Source: Microbacterium sp. NC79
GTDB lineage: Bacteria; Actinomycetota; Actinomycetes; Actinomycetales; Microbacteriaceae
DNA: 64,000 nucleotides
Direction of reading: 5' to 3'
NCBI RefSeq assembly: GCF_019061125.1
Contig: NZ_JAHQYI010000001.1
Location: 186,001-250,000, forward strand
The translations under genes were made by a program, and so were the position numbers. Shown one piece after another: positions 1-9,961 of this stretch. The first letter of the stretch is position 1, and each line of letters begins with the position of its first letter. The notes below the pieces were generated by a model. It was not told the origin of the DNA, made no database searches, and worked only from the letters and a program-made list of their open reading frames with translations.

Positions 1-147
1 CGCCTCATTGCTTCGGCGATCGCCTCAGGCGACGCCGACCTCGCAGCGCACGCCACCCACGTGCACCTGCACAACGCCTTAACGAACATCTTGGCGGCCC
101 TCCCGGAGCCTGCTCCGGTCGGGGCCACCAAATCCCTCCAGAAGTAA
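1..147 (+). CDS. GntR/FadR-type regulator, C-terminal end (partial)
   Basis: An open frame enters from the left edge and stops at TAA 145-147, giving 48 residues. They read like the last helices of an FCD ligand-binding domain: an Ala-rich helix with a Gly-Asp-Ala-Asp turn and then His-rich H-x-H-x-H, where such proteins carry a metal- or acid-binding histidine. The next gene, prpD, starts 10 nt downstream, and GntR/FadR regulators often sit at the head of prp operons. I infer that this is the local propionate-responsive regulator. The DNA-binding half lies outside the window. Confidence 0.6.
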   Translation, partial: RLIASAIASGDADLAAHATHVHLHNALTNILAALPEPAPVGATKSLQK

Positions 148-157
148 AGGAAGAAAC

Positions 158-1681
158 ATGACTGTTCAGCACCACGTGCGCGTCTACAAGAGCGCAGAAG
201 ACCTGCCCCGCGAAGAGCAGCTCGCCTGGAAGATCGCTCAGGTTGCGGTTGACCCGGTCGAGGTCGAAGCCGACGTCATCGACATGATCATCAACCGCGT
301 GATCGACAACGCATCGGTCGCCGCCGCTTCCCTCACGCGTGGCCCGATCGTCTCGGCTCGCTCGCAGGCGCTGGACCACCCGGTCTCGCGCGGTGGCGCG
401 GGCGCCAGCATCTTCGGTCTTGACGAAGAGCGCACCAGCCCCGAGTGGGCAGCATGGGCAAACGGCGTTGCCGTTCGTGAGCTCGACTACCACGACACCT
501 TCCTCGCCGCCGAGTACTCGCACCCCGGCGACAACATCCCGCCGATCCTCGCGGTAGCCCAGCACTGTGGCAAGGACGGCCGCGCGCTCGTTCGCGGTAT
601 CGCGACCGGTTACGAGATCCAGATGGACCTCGTGCGTGGCATCAGCCTGCACAAGCACAAGATCGACCACGTCGCGCACATCGGCCCGTCGGCATCGGCC
701 GGTATCGGTACGCTTCTCGGCCTCGACGCCGAGACCATCTACCAGGCTGTCGGCCAGGGTCTGCACACCACCACCGCAACGCGCCAGTCGCGTAAGGGTG
801 AAATCTCGACGTGGAAGGCACACGCCCCCGCATTCGCAGGCAAGATGGCCGTCGAGGCTGTTGACCGCGCGATGCGCGGCCAGACGTCGCCGAGCCCCAT
901 CTACGAAGGTGAAGACGGTGTCATCGCGTGGATGCTTGACGGCCCCGACGCTTCCTACACGGTTCCGCTGCCCGCCGCAGGCGAAGCAAAGCGCGCGATT
1001 CTTGACTCCTACACCAAGGAGCACTCGGCTGAGTACCAGGCTCAGGCGTGGATCGACCTTGCTCGCAAGCTCGGCAACGAGAACCCGGCGCTGCGCGACC
1101 CGGCAAACATCGCCTCGATCGTGCTGCACACCAGCCACCACACGCACTACGTGATCGGCTCGGGCGCAAACGACCCGCAGAAGTACGACCCCACGGCTTC
1201 GCGCGAGACGCTTGACCACTCGATCCCGTACATCTTCGCGGTCGCACTGCAGGATGGCACGTGGCACCACGTTGACTCCTACGCACCCGAGCGTGCCGGC
1301 CGTGCCGACACGGTTGAGCTGTGGAACAAGATCACGACGGCTGAAGACGCTGAGTGGACGCGCCGCTACCACTCGGAAGACCCCGACGAGAAGGCCTTCG
1401 GTGGTCGCGTTGAGATCACGCTGACCGACGGTTCGACCGTTGTCGACGAGATCGCTGTTGCTGACGCTCACCCGCTGGGTGCCCGTCCCTTCGCTCGCGC
1501 TGACTACATCCGCAAGTTCCGTATCCTTGCTGAGCCGGTTCTCGAAGCTGCTGAGATCGAGCGTTTCCTCGACCTCGCGCAGCGCCTCCCTGAGCTCACC
1601 GCTGACGAGTTGCGCGAGCTCAACATCGTCGCGAAGCCGGGCCTGCTTGACGGCATCGAGTCGCCGCGCGGACTGTTCTAA
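158..1681 (+). CDS. prpD: 2-methylcitrate dehydratase PrpD
   Basis: A 507-residue protein of the MmgE/PrpD family, which dehydrates 2-methylcitrate to 2-methyl-cis-aconitate in the cytosolic methylcitrate cycle for propionyl-CoA. The length is usual for the family. The conserved central stretch with H-x-G-P-S-A (about 172-177) and the KGE-(x4)-WK-(x)-HAPAFA region (about 213-225) are present. The ATG at 158 follows an AAAGGAAG ribosome site. The gene is first of a tight trio, with prpB 20 nt and prpC about 940 nt downstream. No prpE (propionyl-CoA synthetase) lies in the window, so the substrate probably comes from valine, odd-chain acid or cholesterol-type breakdown rather than free propionate. 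Confidence 0.95.
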   Translation: MTVQHHVRVYKSAEDLPREEQLAWKIAQVAVDPVEVEADVIDMIINRVIDNASVAAASLTRGPIVSARSQALDHPVSRGGAGASIFGLDEERTSPEWAAWANGVAVRELDYHDTFLAAEYSHPGDNIPPILAVAQHCGKDGRALVRGIATGYEIQMDLVRGISLHKHKIDHVAHIGPSASAGIGTLLGLDAETIYQAVGQGLHTTTATRQSRKGEISTWKAHAPAFAGKMAVEAVDRAMRGQTSPSPIYEGEDGVIAWMLDGPDASYTVPLPAAGEAKRAILDSYTKEHSAEYQAQAWIDLARKLGNENPALRDPANIASIVLHTSHHTHYVIGSGANDPQKYDPTASRETLDHSIPYIFAVALQDGTWHHVDSYAPERAGRADTVELWNKITTAEDAEWTRRYHSEDPDEKAFGGRVEITLTDGSTVVDEIAVADAHPLGARPFARADYIRKFRILAEPVLEAAEIERFLDLAQRLPELTADELRELNIVAKPGLLDGIESPRGLF

Positions 1682-1701
1682 GCCGAATCGGAGAGAGCAT
1701 C

Positions 1702-2601
1702 ATGCTGTACTCAGAAATCCCCGCAGCGGAGAAGCGTCGCCTTTTCCGTGAGCGGCTCAACTCCGGCGAGTTGCTGCGCTTCCCCGGCGCATTCAACCCG
1801 CTGTCTGCCCGCCTCATCGAGCGCAAGGGCTTCGAGGGCGTCTACATTTCCGGTGCCGTGCTGTCGGCAGACCTCGGTCTTCCCGACATCGGCCTCACTA
1901 CGCTCACGGAGGTGGCAGGCCGCGGCAAGCAGATCGCTCGTATGACCGACCTGCCCACCATCATCGACGCCGACACCGGCTTCGGTGAGCCGATGAACGT
2001 GGCACGCACGATCCAGGAGATGGAAGACGCAGGCCTTTCCGGCATGCACATCGAAGACCAGATCAACCCCAAGCGGTGCGGTCACCTCGATGGCAAGGCT
2101 GTTGTCGACGAAAGCACCGCGCTCAAGCGCATCCGTGCCGCTGTTGACGCTCGTCGTGACGAGAACTTCCTCATCATGGCGCGCACCGACATCGCGGCTG
2201 TCGAAGGCGTGCAGTCAGCGATCGACCGCGCGAAGGCGCTCGTCGACGCGGGTGCTGACGCGATCTTCCCGGAAGCGATGCACAGCCTCGCAGACTTCGA
2301 AGCTGTCGTGAACGCCGTTGATGTTCCGGTTCTCGCGAACATGACGGAGTTTGGCAAGAGCGAACTGTTCTCGTCGCAGCAGCTGGCCGATGTCGGTATT
2401 CGTATCGTCATCTGGCCGGTCTCGATGCTTCGTATTTCGATGGGTGCGACCGGTCGTGCCCTCGACGAGCTCAACAACGTTGGTCACCTGACTGGCAAGC
2501 TGGGCGAGATGCAGCACCGCGCTGACCTCTACGACCTCATCGACTATGAGGCCTACAACCACTTCGACACCAGCGTCTTCAACTTCCAAGTTGAGCGCTA
2601 A
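1702..2601 (+). CDS. prpB: 2-methylisocitrate lyase PrpB
   Basis: A 299-residue isocitrate lyase/PEP mutase superfamily protein that cleaves 2-methylisocitrate to pyruvate and succinate. The diagnostic KRCGH loop, with the catalytic cysteine, is present at about residue 122-126. The acidic Mg-binding DADTGFGEP motif lies at about 88-96. A clear GGAGAG site precedes the ATG. It lies between prpD and prpC with short gaps, as expected for one transcript. Confidence 0.95.
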   Translation: MLYSEIPAAEKRRLFRERLNSGELLRFPGAFNPLSARLIERKGFEGVYISGAVLSADLGLPDIGLTTLTEVAGRGKQIARMTDLPTIIDADTGFGEPMNVARTIQEMEDAGLSGMHIEDQINPKRCGHLDGKAVVDESTALKRIRAAVDARRDENFLIMARTDIAAVEGVQSAIDRAKALVDAGADAIFPEAMHSLADFEAVVNAVDVPVLANMTEFGKSELFSSQQLADVGIRIVIWPVSMLRISMGATGRALDELNNVGHLTGKLGEMQHRADLYDLIDYEAYNHFDTSVFNFQVER

Positions 2602-2619
2602 GCCAAGAAGGAGTAACTC

Positions 2620-3801
2620 ATGACGGATGTTGACATCAAGAAGGGCCTCGCGGGCGTCGTCGTCGACGTGACGAGCGTCTCGAAGGTGAACCCGGAAACC
2701 AACAGCCTGCTGTACCGCGGATACCCGGTGCAGGAGCTGGCCGCAACGCAGCCGTTTGAAGCTGTGGCGCACCTGCTGTGGACCGGCAACCTGCCCACCG
2801 ACGCGGAGCTTGCTGAGCTGCGCGCAACGGAGCGCAAGTATCGCGCCCTGGCTCCCGAAGTAAAGGCAGCGATCGACATTCTGCCGACGAGCGCACACCC
2901 GATGGATGAGGTCCGCACCGCGGTCAGCGTTATCGGTGCGCTCGACGCCACGGGTGACGTGATGGACGCTGCCGGAACCCCGGAGCAGAACCAAGAGCGT
3001 TCCATTCGCCTGTGGGCTCAGCTGCCTGCCATCGTGGCATACGGTCAGCGTCGTCGCCGTGGTGAAGAGCTCGTCGCCCCGCGCGATGACCTCGACTACT
3101 CGGCAAACTTCCTGTGGATGACGTTCGGCGAAGAGCAGGACGAGGTCGTCGTTGACGCCTTCAACCGCTCGATGACGCTGTACGCAGAGCACTCGTTTAA
3201 CGCATCGACATTTACGTCGCGCGTTATTGCCTCCACGCTGAGCGACCTGTACTCGGCTGTCACCGGTGCCATCGGTGCGCTCAAGGGCCCGCTGCACGGC
3301 GGCGCCAATGAGGCCGTTCTGCACATCTTCAACGACATCGGTTCGGCCGAAAACGTGAAGCCGTGGCTGGATCAGGCTCTCGGCGAGAAGCGCAAGATCA
3401 TGGGCTTCGGTCACCGCGTCTACAAGCGTGGCGACTCGCGTGTTCCCACGATGAAGGCAGCCCTCGACACCCTCGTGGCGCACTACAACCGCCCCGATGT
3501 TGCCGAGCTGTACGACGCCCTCGAGAGCGAGTTCGTTGGCCGCAAGGGCATTTACCCGAACCTCGACTACCCGTCGGGTCCGGCGTACAACCTGATCGGT
3601 TTTGACACGCTCACGTTCACGCCGCTGTTCGTGGCCGCTCGCGTCACCGGCTGGACCGCGCACATCATGGAGCAGCTTGCTTCGAACGCGCTGATTCGCC
3701 CGCTGTCGGAGTACGTCGGCCCGGACGAGCGTCACATTGACGGCTACGTTGCCACCGAAGCGGAGCTTGCAGCAGCAAACCGCGAGGCAGAAGCCGAGTA
3801 A
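2620..3801 (+). CDS. prpC: 2-methylcitrate synthase PrpC
   Basis: A 393-residue citrate synthase family protein that condenses propionyl-CoA with oxaloacetate. The citrate synthase signature GFGHRVYKRGDSR is near residue 262-274, and the LHGGAN histidine motif near 227-232. The short type II-like length, and the place directly behind prpD-prpB, favour methylcitrate synthase over the housekeeping citrate synthase. AAGGAG precedes the ATG. It is the last gene of the operon and is followed by a strong hairpin. Confidence 0.93.
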   Translation: MTDVDIKKGLAGVVVDVTSVSKVNPETNSLLYRGYPVQELAATQPFEAVAHLLWTGNLPTDAELAELRATERKYRALAPEVKAAIDILPTSAHPMDEVRTAVSVIGALDATGDVMDAAGTPEQNQERSIRLWAQLPAIVAYGQRRRRGEELVAPRDDLDYSANFLWMTFGEEQDEVVVDAFNRSMTLYAEHSFNASTFTSRVIASTLSDLYSAVTGAIGALKGPLHGGANEAVLHIFNDIGSAENVKPWLDQALGEKRKIMGFGHRVYKRGDSRVPTMKAALDTLVAHYNRPDVAELYDALESEFVGRKGIYPNLDYPSGPAYNLIGFDTLTFTPLFVAARVTGWTAHIMEQLASNALIRPLSEYVGPDERHIDGYVATEAELAAANREAEAE

Positions 3802-3812
3802 GTAGCGACGAT

Positions 3813-3855
3813 AAAAGTGTTGCCCCCACCGCAATTGGTGGGGGCAACACTTTTT
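3813..3855. terminator. bidirectional intrinsic terminator
   Basis: An 18-bp perfect stem (3813-3830 with 3837-3854), a 6-nt loop, and a T run at the right end. A-rich sequence on the left gives the reverse strand its own U tract. It lies between convergent prpC and the nucleotidase gene, so it can stop both. Confidence 0.93.
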
Positions 3856-3868
3856 CTTGGTCAGGGCG

Positions 3869-6800
3869 TCAGCTGTGAACCCGACGGCGGCGCAATGCCA
3901 CGATGAGCAGGCCGCTAGCGACGAGCACAGACGCGCCGAGCGCGAGCCCGTATGGTGCATCGCTACCCGTATTCGCGAGACCACCGCCTGCGCCAGACGA
4001 GGTTCCGGATCCGCTACTTGCTGAGCCCGCGGAACCATCCGCAGCGGAGCCAGCGGAGCCAGCGGAGCCGTCAGCGTCCGCATGAGCGTCGGCATCAGCC
4101 TCGCCACCGGAGCCTGAGCTGTCGGTGTCAGCATCCGCCTGACCAGGCTCTTCTGCCAAGACGGCGCGACCGAGCGGTGCCGGGCTGACCACCGGGTGCG
4201 CGGCGAAGTACGCCACCGTGATGCCGAGATCTGCCTGGCCGGTGTCGACCCGGTTCGTGCCCTCGGCGAAGGTGAAGAAGTTGTCGCCGCCGTTCGCGAG
4301 GAACGAGTTGGCCGCCACCGTGTATGTCATGGCCGGATCAATCGGTGCGCCATTCAGCGTCATCGTGACGATGTGCTCGCCGCGCGGAGCATCCTCAACG
4401 TACGTGTAGCTGAAGCCCTCCGAAACTCCCAGGTGCAGCTTCGGGCGAGACGCGCCCTCTGGCTGCCACTGCTCTTCGAGCACGCTCTTGATCTGCGCAC
4501 CCGTCAACGTGACCGTCGTGATCGTGTTGGCGAACGGCTGCACGTTGGCCACGTCACGGTACGTGACGGAACCATCGGTGCCGTACAGCAGGTCAGCGCG
4601 CAGGCCCCCGGGGTTCATGAACGCGATATCTGCCACCGGTGCTGCTGGTGCTTCAGACGCCGCACGTGCTTCCAGTGCTGCTACGGGTGTGGTCGCCCAC
4701 AGCATGACATCGGCGATCAGGTTGCCCATGGGCGACTCGATGCCGCGGTCAGAGCCGTTGTCGCCGCCGCGCAGAATGTCTGCACTGATGGTTCCGACCG
4801 TCACGCCGCCCTTCTCTTGGGCGACCTCGGCTGCCGCAGAAACGATGGCAGCGACGTCCTCATCCGCCGGATAGAGCGCAGTGCCCCCGTCTGCGAGGGG
4901 CAGCAACGCGCCGGAAATCGACAAGAGCTCCTTCGAAGCCGAGTCGACGGTCACGGAAATCTGTCCGAGCGTCGTGCCGTACTGGTGTGCCTGAATGACC
5001 GGGCGCAGCTGACCTTCCGGGTCTTCGATCTCGCAGGAGTAGGCCTGGTGGGTGTGACCAGAAATGATGGCGTCGATACGGCTCGATGCGCCGTTCACGA
5101 GCTCACCGTATGCGGTCGTCGTGTCGGTGAGGTCGGCGCAGCTTTCGGTGGCCTGACCGTTGTGCGTCAGCAACACGATGACGTCGGCCGCATCCGCCGC
5201 GGTGAGTTCTTCTGCCACGCGATTCGCGGCCTCCAATTCATCGCCGAACGTGACAGCGGCGATACCCGGGGCCGGAACCATTGCCGGGGTCTCGGTGGTG
5301 ACGGTTCCGATGAAGGCGATGCGCACGCCGTCCACGGTGGAGATGCTGTATTCGTCGAGCGCGGGCTCACCCGTGGCGCGGTCGTACACGTTTGCCCCGA
5401 GCGCGTACTGCGGCCCGCCGAAGCGTGGAACGACGCGATCAATGAGATCGTCCATGCCGAGGTCAAACTCGTGGTTTCCGATGGCGGACGCCACCAGCCC
5501 TGAGGCGACAAGTGCATCGATCGTGGGGTTGTCATCGTCGATGAACGACGTGAACGTCGACGCGCCGATGTTGTCACCTGCGGAGACAAACAGGGTGTTC
5601 GGGTTCTCAGCGGTCAACGTGGAAATCGCGCCAGCAAGCACGGCGGCGCCGGGCTCACCGCTGCCGAGGTTCGCCTCGATGCGGCCGTGGAAGTCGTTGA
5701 CGTTCACAATCTGCACCTCGGTGAGGCCATCATCAATCGCAAACAGTGTCGTGGTTCCGCTCACCTCGTTTGCGACTGCAAGCACCGGCTCACCGGTCGG
5801 TGATGCGCTCGCCGGGATGAACGTGACGCCCTCAGCGCCGAGGTCGCCTGCGGCAGACAGATCGACCTCAGGGTCAACGGAGAAGTCACGGTTGTTGACG
5901 TAGGTGACGAATGCCGCGTCGGCAGGGGAGGTGATGTCGTAGACGATGATGCCGCCCACGCGCTCCAGGCCAACGAAAGCGTACGTGCGGTCACCGACGG
6001 TGCCAACAGCGACACTCTCCGGCTCTGGACCCTTGTCATCGCTGCGGCCCTCGAAGTTTGCTTCCGTGTGGTTCGAGTTCACGAAGTCGCCGTTGGCGTC
6101 GAACGTGATCTGCTCGAACGCGCTCCCCGAGTCGAACACCAGGGTGCCGTCGGTAGTGAAGATCGAGAACGAGCGGCCACCGAACGCATACAGTTCGTCG
6201 TAGCAACCCGCCTCGGCGTTGAAGCCGAGTTCGCGCGTGACGTTCAGGCGGCCAAGCTCGGCGTTGCCTGTCAGCCCATCGAAGTTGGCGCACGCCGGGC
6301 CATAACCATCGTCCGCGAGATCCTTCACGCGGGAAGGCTCGGCGTAGTCACCCCATTCGCGCGCGTCACCCTCGTTTGCGGTCACCAGGTAGGTGGTTCC
6401 GTTCGCCTGGTAGGACGCAATGCCGTCGGGCATGTACATGCCAAACAGGTTGTCGTACGTGCGCTGCTCAAAACGGCCGTCCTTGTCGGACGGGTCGAGC
6501 GCGTTCGCTGGGAGTGAGTGATCCTTGAAGCCGAGGGCCGTGATGTCGGTCACGGTCGCGGTCGCAAGGTCGACGGTGGCCAGGGCGTTGGCCTCCTGGA
6601 GCGTCACATACGCCGTTGCGCCGTCGATCGTCACGTATTCCGGCTCGAGGTTGCGGCTCACGGCGAAGTCGGCCTCGGGAGTCGGGCCGAAGACACGCAC
6701 GTCTGCGGGAAGGGCCGCACCCTCGAAAGCGTGAAAGTCAGCGATGCGCACATCGCTCTGCTGTGCGGCACTCACCGTGGCAGGCAAGCTCACGACAGCG

Positions 6801-7366
6801 ACGGAACCTTCCGGATCTGCCGAGAAATCATCGGCCGGCTCGCCTTCGTTGGCCACCACAGCCGTGGTTCCGTCCGCAGACAGCGCGACCATATCGGGGA
6901 GTGCGCCGACCGTGACCGAGCCCAGAATCGTCGGCTCGTCCGCGTTCGCGTCGAAGAACAGGATCGTGCCCTGATCGGTCTTGACCGGCGCTTCGAAAGC
7001 GATGACGCCGAGGCCATCTGCGCGGACGGCGATGGAGTTGGCGACGCCCGTGCCTTCCACGGAGTACAGGTGCGTCATCGCGGCCGGGTCGTCGGCATCG
7101 AGGACCGAGACGGAACCCGCTTGCGCGTTTACGACGAAGAGGCGGCTGTTGTAGGCGGCAACAATTTCCGCGGCGGATTCGTCAAAGACGCCCGTCTCGA
7201 ACGTGCCGATCGGTGCGAGGGTGATGCGGGCGTCGGTTGACGTGTGCTCGAGGGGGTCGGCGACGATAGCGGCGGTGGCGGGCAGCGGTGCGGTGAGCAC
7301 CAGCGTGCACGCCACCGCCGCTACCGCGACGGTTCCCGCAGCACGGCGGAGGGGACGCGAAAGCAT
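3869..7366 (-). CDS. choice-of-anchor I / 5'-nucleotidase, LAxTG-anchored surface protein
   Basis: An exported 1165-residue protein. I place the start at ATG 7366 because AGGA lies 7 nt upstream and a good signal peptide follows (Arg-rich, hydrophobic, ending near ATAAI). Order of parts: a beta-propeller-like choice-of-anchor I domain (about 35-545); a metallophosphatase domain with NDFHGR (about 557), GDNIG, GNHEFD (about 630) and GHTH (770-773); a 5'-nucleotidase C-terminal domain (about 850-1060); an Asp/Ala/Ser-rich low-complexity linker; LANTG at 1130-1134, a membrane span and an RRRR tail. LAxTG is the class E sortase signal of high-GC actinobacteria. The family hydrolyses nucleotides or UDP-sugars outside the cell to scavenge nucleoside and phosphate. 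The exact substrate is not shown. Confidence 0.9.
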   Translation of the reverse strand: MLSRPLRRAAGTVAVAAVACTLVLTAPLPATAAIVADPLEHTSTDARITLAPIGTFETGVFDESAAEIVAAYNSRLFVVNAQAGSVSVLDADDPAAMTHLYSVEGTGVANSIAVRADGLGVIAFEAPVKTDQGTILFFDANADEPTILGSVTVGALPDMVALSADGTTAVVANEGEPADDFSADPEGSVAVVSLPATVSAAQQSDVRIADFHAFEGAALPADVRVFGPTPEADFAVSRNLEPEYVTIDGATAYVTLQEANALATVDLATATVTDITALGFKDHSLPANALDPSDKDGRFEQRTYDNLFGMYMPDGIASYQANGTTYLVTANEGDAREWGDYAEPSRVKDLADDGYGPACANFDGLTGNAELGRLNVTRELGFNAEAGCYDELYAFGGRSFSIFTTDGTLVFDSGSAFEQITFDANGDFVNSNHTEANFEGRSDDKGPEPESVAVGTVGDRTYAFVGLERVGGIIVYDITSPADAAFVTYVNNRDFSVDPEVDLSAAGDLGAEGVTFIPASASPTGEPVLAVANEVSGTTTLFAIDDGLTEVQIVNVNDFHGRIEANLGSGEPGAAVLAGAISTLTAENPNTLFVSAGDNIGASTFTSFIDDDNPTIDALVASGLVASAIGNHEFDLGMDDLIDRVVPRFGGPQYALGANVYDRATGEPALDEYSISTVDGVRIAFIGTVTTETPAMVPAPGIAAVTFGDELEAANRVAEELTAADAADVIVLLTHNGQATESCADLTDTTTAYGELVNGASSRIDAIISGHTHQAYSCEIEDPEGQLRPVIQAHQYGTTLGQISVTVDSASKELLSISGALLPLADGGTALYPADEDVAAIVSAAAEVAQEKGGVTVGTISADILRGGDNGSDRGIESPMGNLIADVMLWATTPVAALEARAASEAPAAPVADIAFMNPGGLRADLLYGTDGSVTYRDVANVQPFANTITTVTLTGAQIKSVLEEQWQPEGASRPKLHLGVSEGFSYTYVEDAPRGEHIVTMTLNGAPIDPAMTYTVAANSFLANGGDNFFTFAEGTNRVDTGQADLGITVAYFAAHPVVSPAPLGRAVLAEEPGQADADTDSSGSGGEADADAHADADGSAGSAGSAADGSAGSASSGSGTSSGAGGGLANTGSDAPYGLALGASVLVASGLLIVALRRRRVHS

Positions 7367-7500
7367 GAAGTGTTCCTGATCTGTTGGAGATTCGCGGCAT
7401 GCCGCAGGGCATGCGCAGGACTCCTCCACCGTTGACGCTGCGGGTGTCGTTCGTGTGAACAGCGCGGAAACGGCGGTGAAAAGTTACGCTCCGTCAGGGA

Positions 7501-9918
7501 TTACGCGGTGGCGGCGCGCATGTGCTCCAGGTCATCGAGGTGGTCGTTGAAGCCGCGCAGGGCAACCGTGGGCACTTCGGTCTGCACGACGGCCTGAAGT
7601 TCGCGGATGAGAGCGGCGGAACCATCGGGCAGCGCGATCGATGGCAAGGCACGGCCGATGAGCTGCCCCATGGCCTGACCCTGCGTGTGTGCGAAGGAGG
7701 CGAGCTCGCGCGGTGCACGCGCCGCGTAGTCGGCGACCAGCGCGCCCTGTTCGATACCCCAGAACCCGTCGGCCATCGCGCTGAACTCACGGTTCGACAG
7801 CGTGCCGCTGGTCAGTCGTGCCCAGGCTTCGGCCTTCGCCTCGGGCGTCGGCAATGCAGCGGTCGAGCGGAGTGCGGCGTGCGCACCCGCCGTCGTACGG
7901 TCGCGCTCGGCCTCGACCGCAATCGCCGATCCCTGACCGAGTTCGGCGAGACGGGTGACGTACATCCATCGCACCGCGGGGTCGGTGGCGGCATCGAGGC
8001 GCTGCTGCAGTTCGACAGGGTCGCTGGCTGCGTGCGCGAAAATGCGCTCGGCGGCTGCGTGCAAGTGGGTCTTCGGTGAATCCAGTACGAGACGGGAAAG
8101 CTCCGCGAGCAGGTCGAGGTGCGCCCCGATCGTGTCGACGCTCGAGTGCGCGGCGGCCATGCGCAGGGCGAGTCCGATGGCGCCCTCAAACACGGTGGCG
8201 TCCTCTTCATTCACGAGTTGCGTGCGCGCCAGGGTCATGAGGCTCGTGGTCGTGCGGGTGCCGCGCTGCACACCGGCGACCGCGGTCGCCCACAGCAGGC
8301 CACGCGTGAGCGAGCGGTCGATCGAGCTCAGCACGCCGTCGAGTGTCTCCTTCGACGCGGCGTCGAGCTCTAGCGCGGCGTACGTCTCATCGAGCGCGTT
8401 CGGCAGAACGGCCAGGCCCGCGAAGTCATCAAGGCGCACCGGCGCGTCAGCCAGATCGACGATCTCTTCGCGCACGACGGAACCATCGGTTCCGTAGCCG
8501 ACAACGGTGAACCGGTGCGGGCGACTTCCGGTGCGCGTCAGCACCGGAACCTCACCGTCACGGGTCACGGTGATGGTGTCAAAGCCCGTCGTGCGCAGCC
8601 AGGCGGCAGCCCACGAACGCACATCGCGGTCGGTCGCCGCGTCGAGGGCGTCGAGGAAGTCTGCGAGCGTCGCGGTGCCAAACGGGTGCGCAGACAGGTG
8701 CGCGTTGACGCCGCGAAGGAAGTCATCTTCGCCGAGCCAGGTCACGAGCTGGCGCAGCACCGCGTTGCCCTTGGCATACGTGATCATGTCGAAGTTTGCG
8801 AAGGCGGTATCGACGTCGACGAGATTTTCGGCGTCTTCCGCAATCGGGTGTGTGGAGCGGCGCGAGTCGGCCGAGTACGCGCTGAGCTTGCGGCCGAGAG
8901 CCGCGGCCGTCCACGTGTCGGTGCCGGTTGCGCGTCCGGAGACTTCGTAGCCCATGTAATCGGCGAACGACTCGTTGAGCCACGTGTCTTCCCACCAGGC
9001 CATCGTGACGAGGTCGCCAAACCACATGTGCGCCATTTCGTGCGCGATGACCGAGCTCATGGCGTGACGCTGCATCGCGGTCGGCTCTCCCGGGGTGAGC
9101 AACTCATCACGGAAGGCCACGCATCCGGGAAACTCCATTGCTCCCCAGTTCAGGCCAGGCGTGAATACCTGCTGGTAGTCCGCGAACGGGTAGGGCTCAT
9201 CAAACGTGGAGGTGTAGTGCGCAAACGCGCGGGAGGTCACAAATTTGAGGCTGTCAAACTCGCGATCAAGAGCTTCGGCCTGCGAGGCGCGGGCGTGCCA
9301 GCCGAACGGTAGCGTGCCGCTGGGTGCGAGCGCGTACGGTTCATCCCACGTTTTGGAGACAAACGGGCCACCGCAGACGAAGAAAATGTAGGTGGAGAAG
9401 CGCGGGGTGGGCTGGAAGAACCAGGTGTCACCCTCGCGGCGATCGAACAGGCCGTTGCCGAGCACCGTCCAATGGCTCGGAGCGGTGACCGACACCGTGA
9501 ACGACGTCTTGATATCGGGCTGGTCAAAGCAGGGGATGACGCGTTGTGCGATGTCCATCGCAGTGAAGCCGCTGACGTAGCGCTCATTGTCTGCGGGATC
9601 GATCACGACCGTCATGCCATCACCGTCGGTGACATACGGCATGCGAGCGCGCACCGTCACGGTGTTGTCAGCAGCCAGCTCACTCAGCGTGATGCGGCGA
9701 CCGTCATACTGCCACGTGGTTCCGCCCGACGTCTCAACGACGAGATCTGTCGCATCGGTTAGCTCCAGAAAGCTCGAAGCACCCGCAGTCGCGCACGCGA
9801 ATGTGATCGTTGCGACCAGATCGTACCGATCGGTCGGGGTGAGATCGAGATGAACGACAGTGTCGACATCAGAGATCAGAGCGGAACGGGTACGGGCATC
9901 AGCAAGCGTGAGAGACAC
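7501..9918 (-). CDS. pepN: M1 family aminopeptidase (aminopeptidase N)
   Basis: An 805-residue cytosolic zinc aminopeptidase that removes N-terminal residues from peptides. The zinc motif HEMAH is at 293-297, and the third ligand glutamate follows 18 residues later (316). The exopeptidase loop reads GAMEF at 259-263, where most M1 enzymes have GAMEN. The catalytic Glu262 is kept. An ERAP1-like C-terminal helical domain fills residues 500-805. I chose GTG 9918: the reading frame stays open for 95 codons upstream, but that part is Pro/Arg-rich and overlaps the next gene. TACGGT ends 6 nt before this GTG, the leaderless spacing seen elsewhere here. Confidence 0.92.
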   Translation of the reverse strand: MSLTLADARTRSALISDVDTVVHLDLTPTDRYDLVATITFACATAGASSFLELTDATDLVVETSGGTTWQYDGRRITLSELAADNTVTVRARMPYVTDGDGMTVVIDPADNERYVSGFTAMDIAQRVIPCFDQPDIKTSFTVSVTAPSHWTVLGNGLFDRREGDTWFFQPTPRFSTYIFFVCGGPFVSKTWDEPYALAPSGTLPFGWHARASQAEALDREFDSLKFVTSRAFAHYTSTFDEPYPFADYQQVFTPGLNWGAMEFPGCVAFRDELLTPGEPTAMQRHAMSSVIAHEMAHMWFGDLVTMAWWEDTWLNESFADYMGYEVSGRATGTDTWTAAALGRKLSAYSADSRRSTHPIAEDAENLVDVDTAFANFDMITYAKGNAVLRQLVTWLGEDDFLRGVNAHLSAHPFGTATLADFLDALDAATDRDVRSWAAAWLRTTGFDTITVTRDGEVPVLTRTGSRPHRFTVVGYGTDGSVVREEIVDLADAPVRLDDFAGLAVLPNALDETYAALELDAASKETLDGVLSSIDRSLTRGLLWATAVAGVQRGTRTTTSLMTLARTQLVNEEDATVFEGAIGLALRMAAAHSSVDTIGAHLDLLAELSRLVLDSPKTHLHAAAERIFAHAASDPVELQQRLDAATDPAVRWMYVTRLAELGQGSAIAVEAERDRTTAGAHAALRSTAALPTPEAKAEAWARLTSGTLSNREFSAMADGFWGIEQGALVADYAARAPRELASFAHTQGQAMGQLIGRALPSIALPDGSAALIRELQAVVQTEVPTVALRGFNDHLDDLEHMRAATA

Positions 9919-9924
9919 CCTTCG

Positions 9925-9930
9925 ACCGTA
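9925..9930 (-). promoter_or_regulatory. -10 hexamer of a leaderless pepN transcript
   Basis: TACGGT on the minus strand, followed by 6 nt and the GTG start. This predicts transcription starting at the initiation codon. No clear -35 is seen. Confidence 0.5.
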
Positions 9931-9961
9931 CTCCTTCGAGCGGCCGCCGTGCCGAGTGCCG

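Noticed and set aside
5..1471. A 488-codon open frame on the minus strand across prpD
   Set aside because: It is the antisense shadow of prpD. The high GC at third positions keeps the opposite frame open, the protein is Arg/Val/Asp-rich with no known fold, and prpD has clear family motifs.
2215..4134. A 639-codon minus-strand frame over prpB-prpC
   Set aside because: It crosses the bidirectional terminator and overlaps two certain genes. No ribosome site or domain.
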